64,000 nt of DNA, taken from positions 248,001-312,000 of the forward strand of contig NZ_CP094972.1 in assembly GCF_025985425.1 (NCBI RefSeq). The letters are read 5' to 3'. The position numbers and the translations under genes were made by a program. Shown piece by piece: positions 63,998-64,000 of the stretch; within the stretch, counting starts at the first letter, position 1; each line of letters opens with the position of its first letter. This DNA is from Entomomonas sp. E2T0 (GTDB taxonomy: Bacteria > Pseudomonadota > Gammaproteobacteria > Pseudomonadales > Pseudomonadaceae). The notes beneath the pieces are model-generated. The model was not told the DNA's origin. It ran no database searches and saw only the letters and a list, made by a program, of their open reading frames with translations.

Positions 63998-64000
63998 TGT

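Larger units (their letters stand above)
46681..64000 (-). mobile_element. Prophage, late half, Mu-like head with siphovirus tail (partial)
   Basis: From the end repeats at 46681 to the window edge all genes read leftward and encode virion proteins: capsid, head-tail connectors, tail tube, chaperone, tape measure, tail tip, then com and mom. GC content is visibly higher than in the flanking AT-rich island. Com-mom at the extreme right end, gp436 and the TTTCA-bearing terminal repeats point to a transposable Mu-like phage with a long flexible tail, as in the D3112/B3 type of Pseudomonas phage. The early region (transposase, repressor, lysis) is outside the window. Confidence 0.85.

Noticed and set aside
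1-64000. CRISPR arrays, tRNA and rRNA genes
   Set aside because: No regularly spaced direct repeats and no cloverleaf-like or rRNA-like sequences were seen on either strand by reading.

Overview
The window is bacterial chromosome from an AT-rich gammaproteobacterium. Protein similarity and gene order (queC-queE-cpoB-pal-tolBARQ-ybgC-ruvBAC-yebC-aspS, read right to left) follow the Pseudomonas layout, but base composition is far lower in GC than Pseudomonas. An AT-rich Pseudomonadales lineage such as the gut-associated Entomomonas group would fit; this is inference from memory, not a database result.

Layout. Positions 1-7,100 hold the end of paaY, paaX, a broken papain-like gene, an aldo/keto reductase-FAD oxidoreductase pair, a CPA1 antiporter and the queuosine genes queE-queC. 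Positions 7,200-17,630 are a long leftward block: the Tol-Pal envelope machine, ybgC, the RuvABC resolvasome interrupted by a small zinc-ribbon gene, yebC and aspS. Positions 17,900-31,450 hold metabolic and stress genes: ilvE, a LysR/old-yellow-enzyme divergent pair, a macrodomain gene overlapping msrB, ilvA, a copper module (cueR with a classic 19-bp-spacer promoter, copZ, copA), a DMT exporter and acnB. Positions 31,860-41,840 hold an XRE/small-protein divergent pair, an O-antigen-ligase-like gene with a GT2 glycosyltransferase, mnmC, glnA, a glcD-type oxidase, a second DMT exporter and nfi.

Positions 42,300-46,610 are a very AT-rich island of small leftward genes: an NTF2-fold immunity-like gene, a Sel1-repeat gene plus a nearly identical frameshifted second copy, a DUF4288 gene, a pilin-like protein and several secreted or membrane proteins, two of them broken. 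It looks like an array of orphan immunity or accessory genes without a visible toxin.

From about 46,681 to the window end lies the late half of a prophage on the minus strand. It has a Mu-like head module (major capsid protein, gp35-like, gp436/DUF1320), a long-flexible-tail (siphovirus) module and, at its extreme right end, a com-mom DNA-modification cassette as in phage Mu. The tail assembly chaperone carries a perfectly phased T TTT TTT slippery heptamer followed by a 94-codon -1 extension that has no start codon of its own. A 74-residue protein among the head-tail genes matches the Acb2 cyclic-nucleotide sponge (anti-CBASS) family. The phage therefore seems to carry two anti-defence functions. 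The early half of the prophage (transposase, repressor) is outside the window.

Two copies of a 106-108 bp palindromic, Correia-like element with compensatory base changes lie right after yebC and at the end of nfi, where the element supplies the stop codon. A further 84-bp inverted-repeat element sits upstream of acnB. No tRNA, rRNA or CRISPR array was seen.
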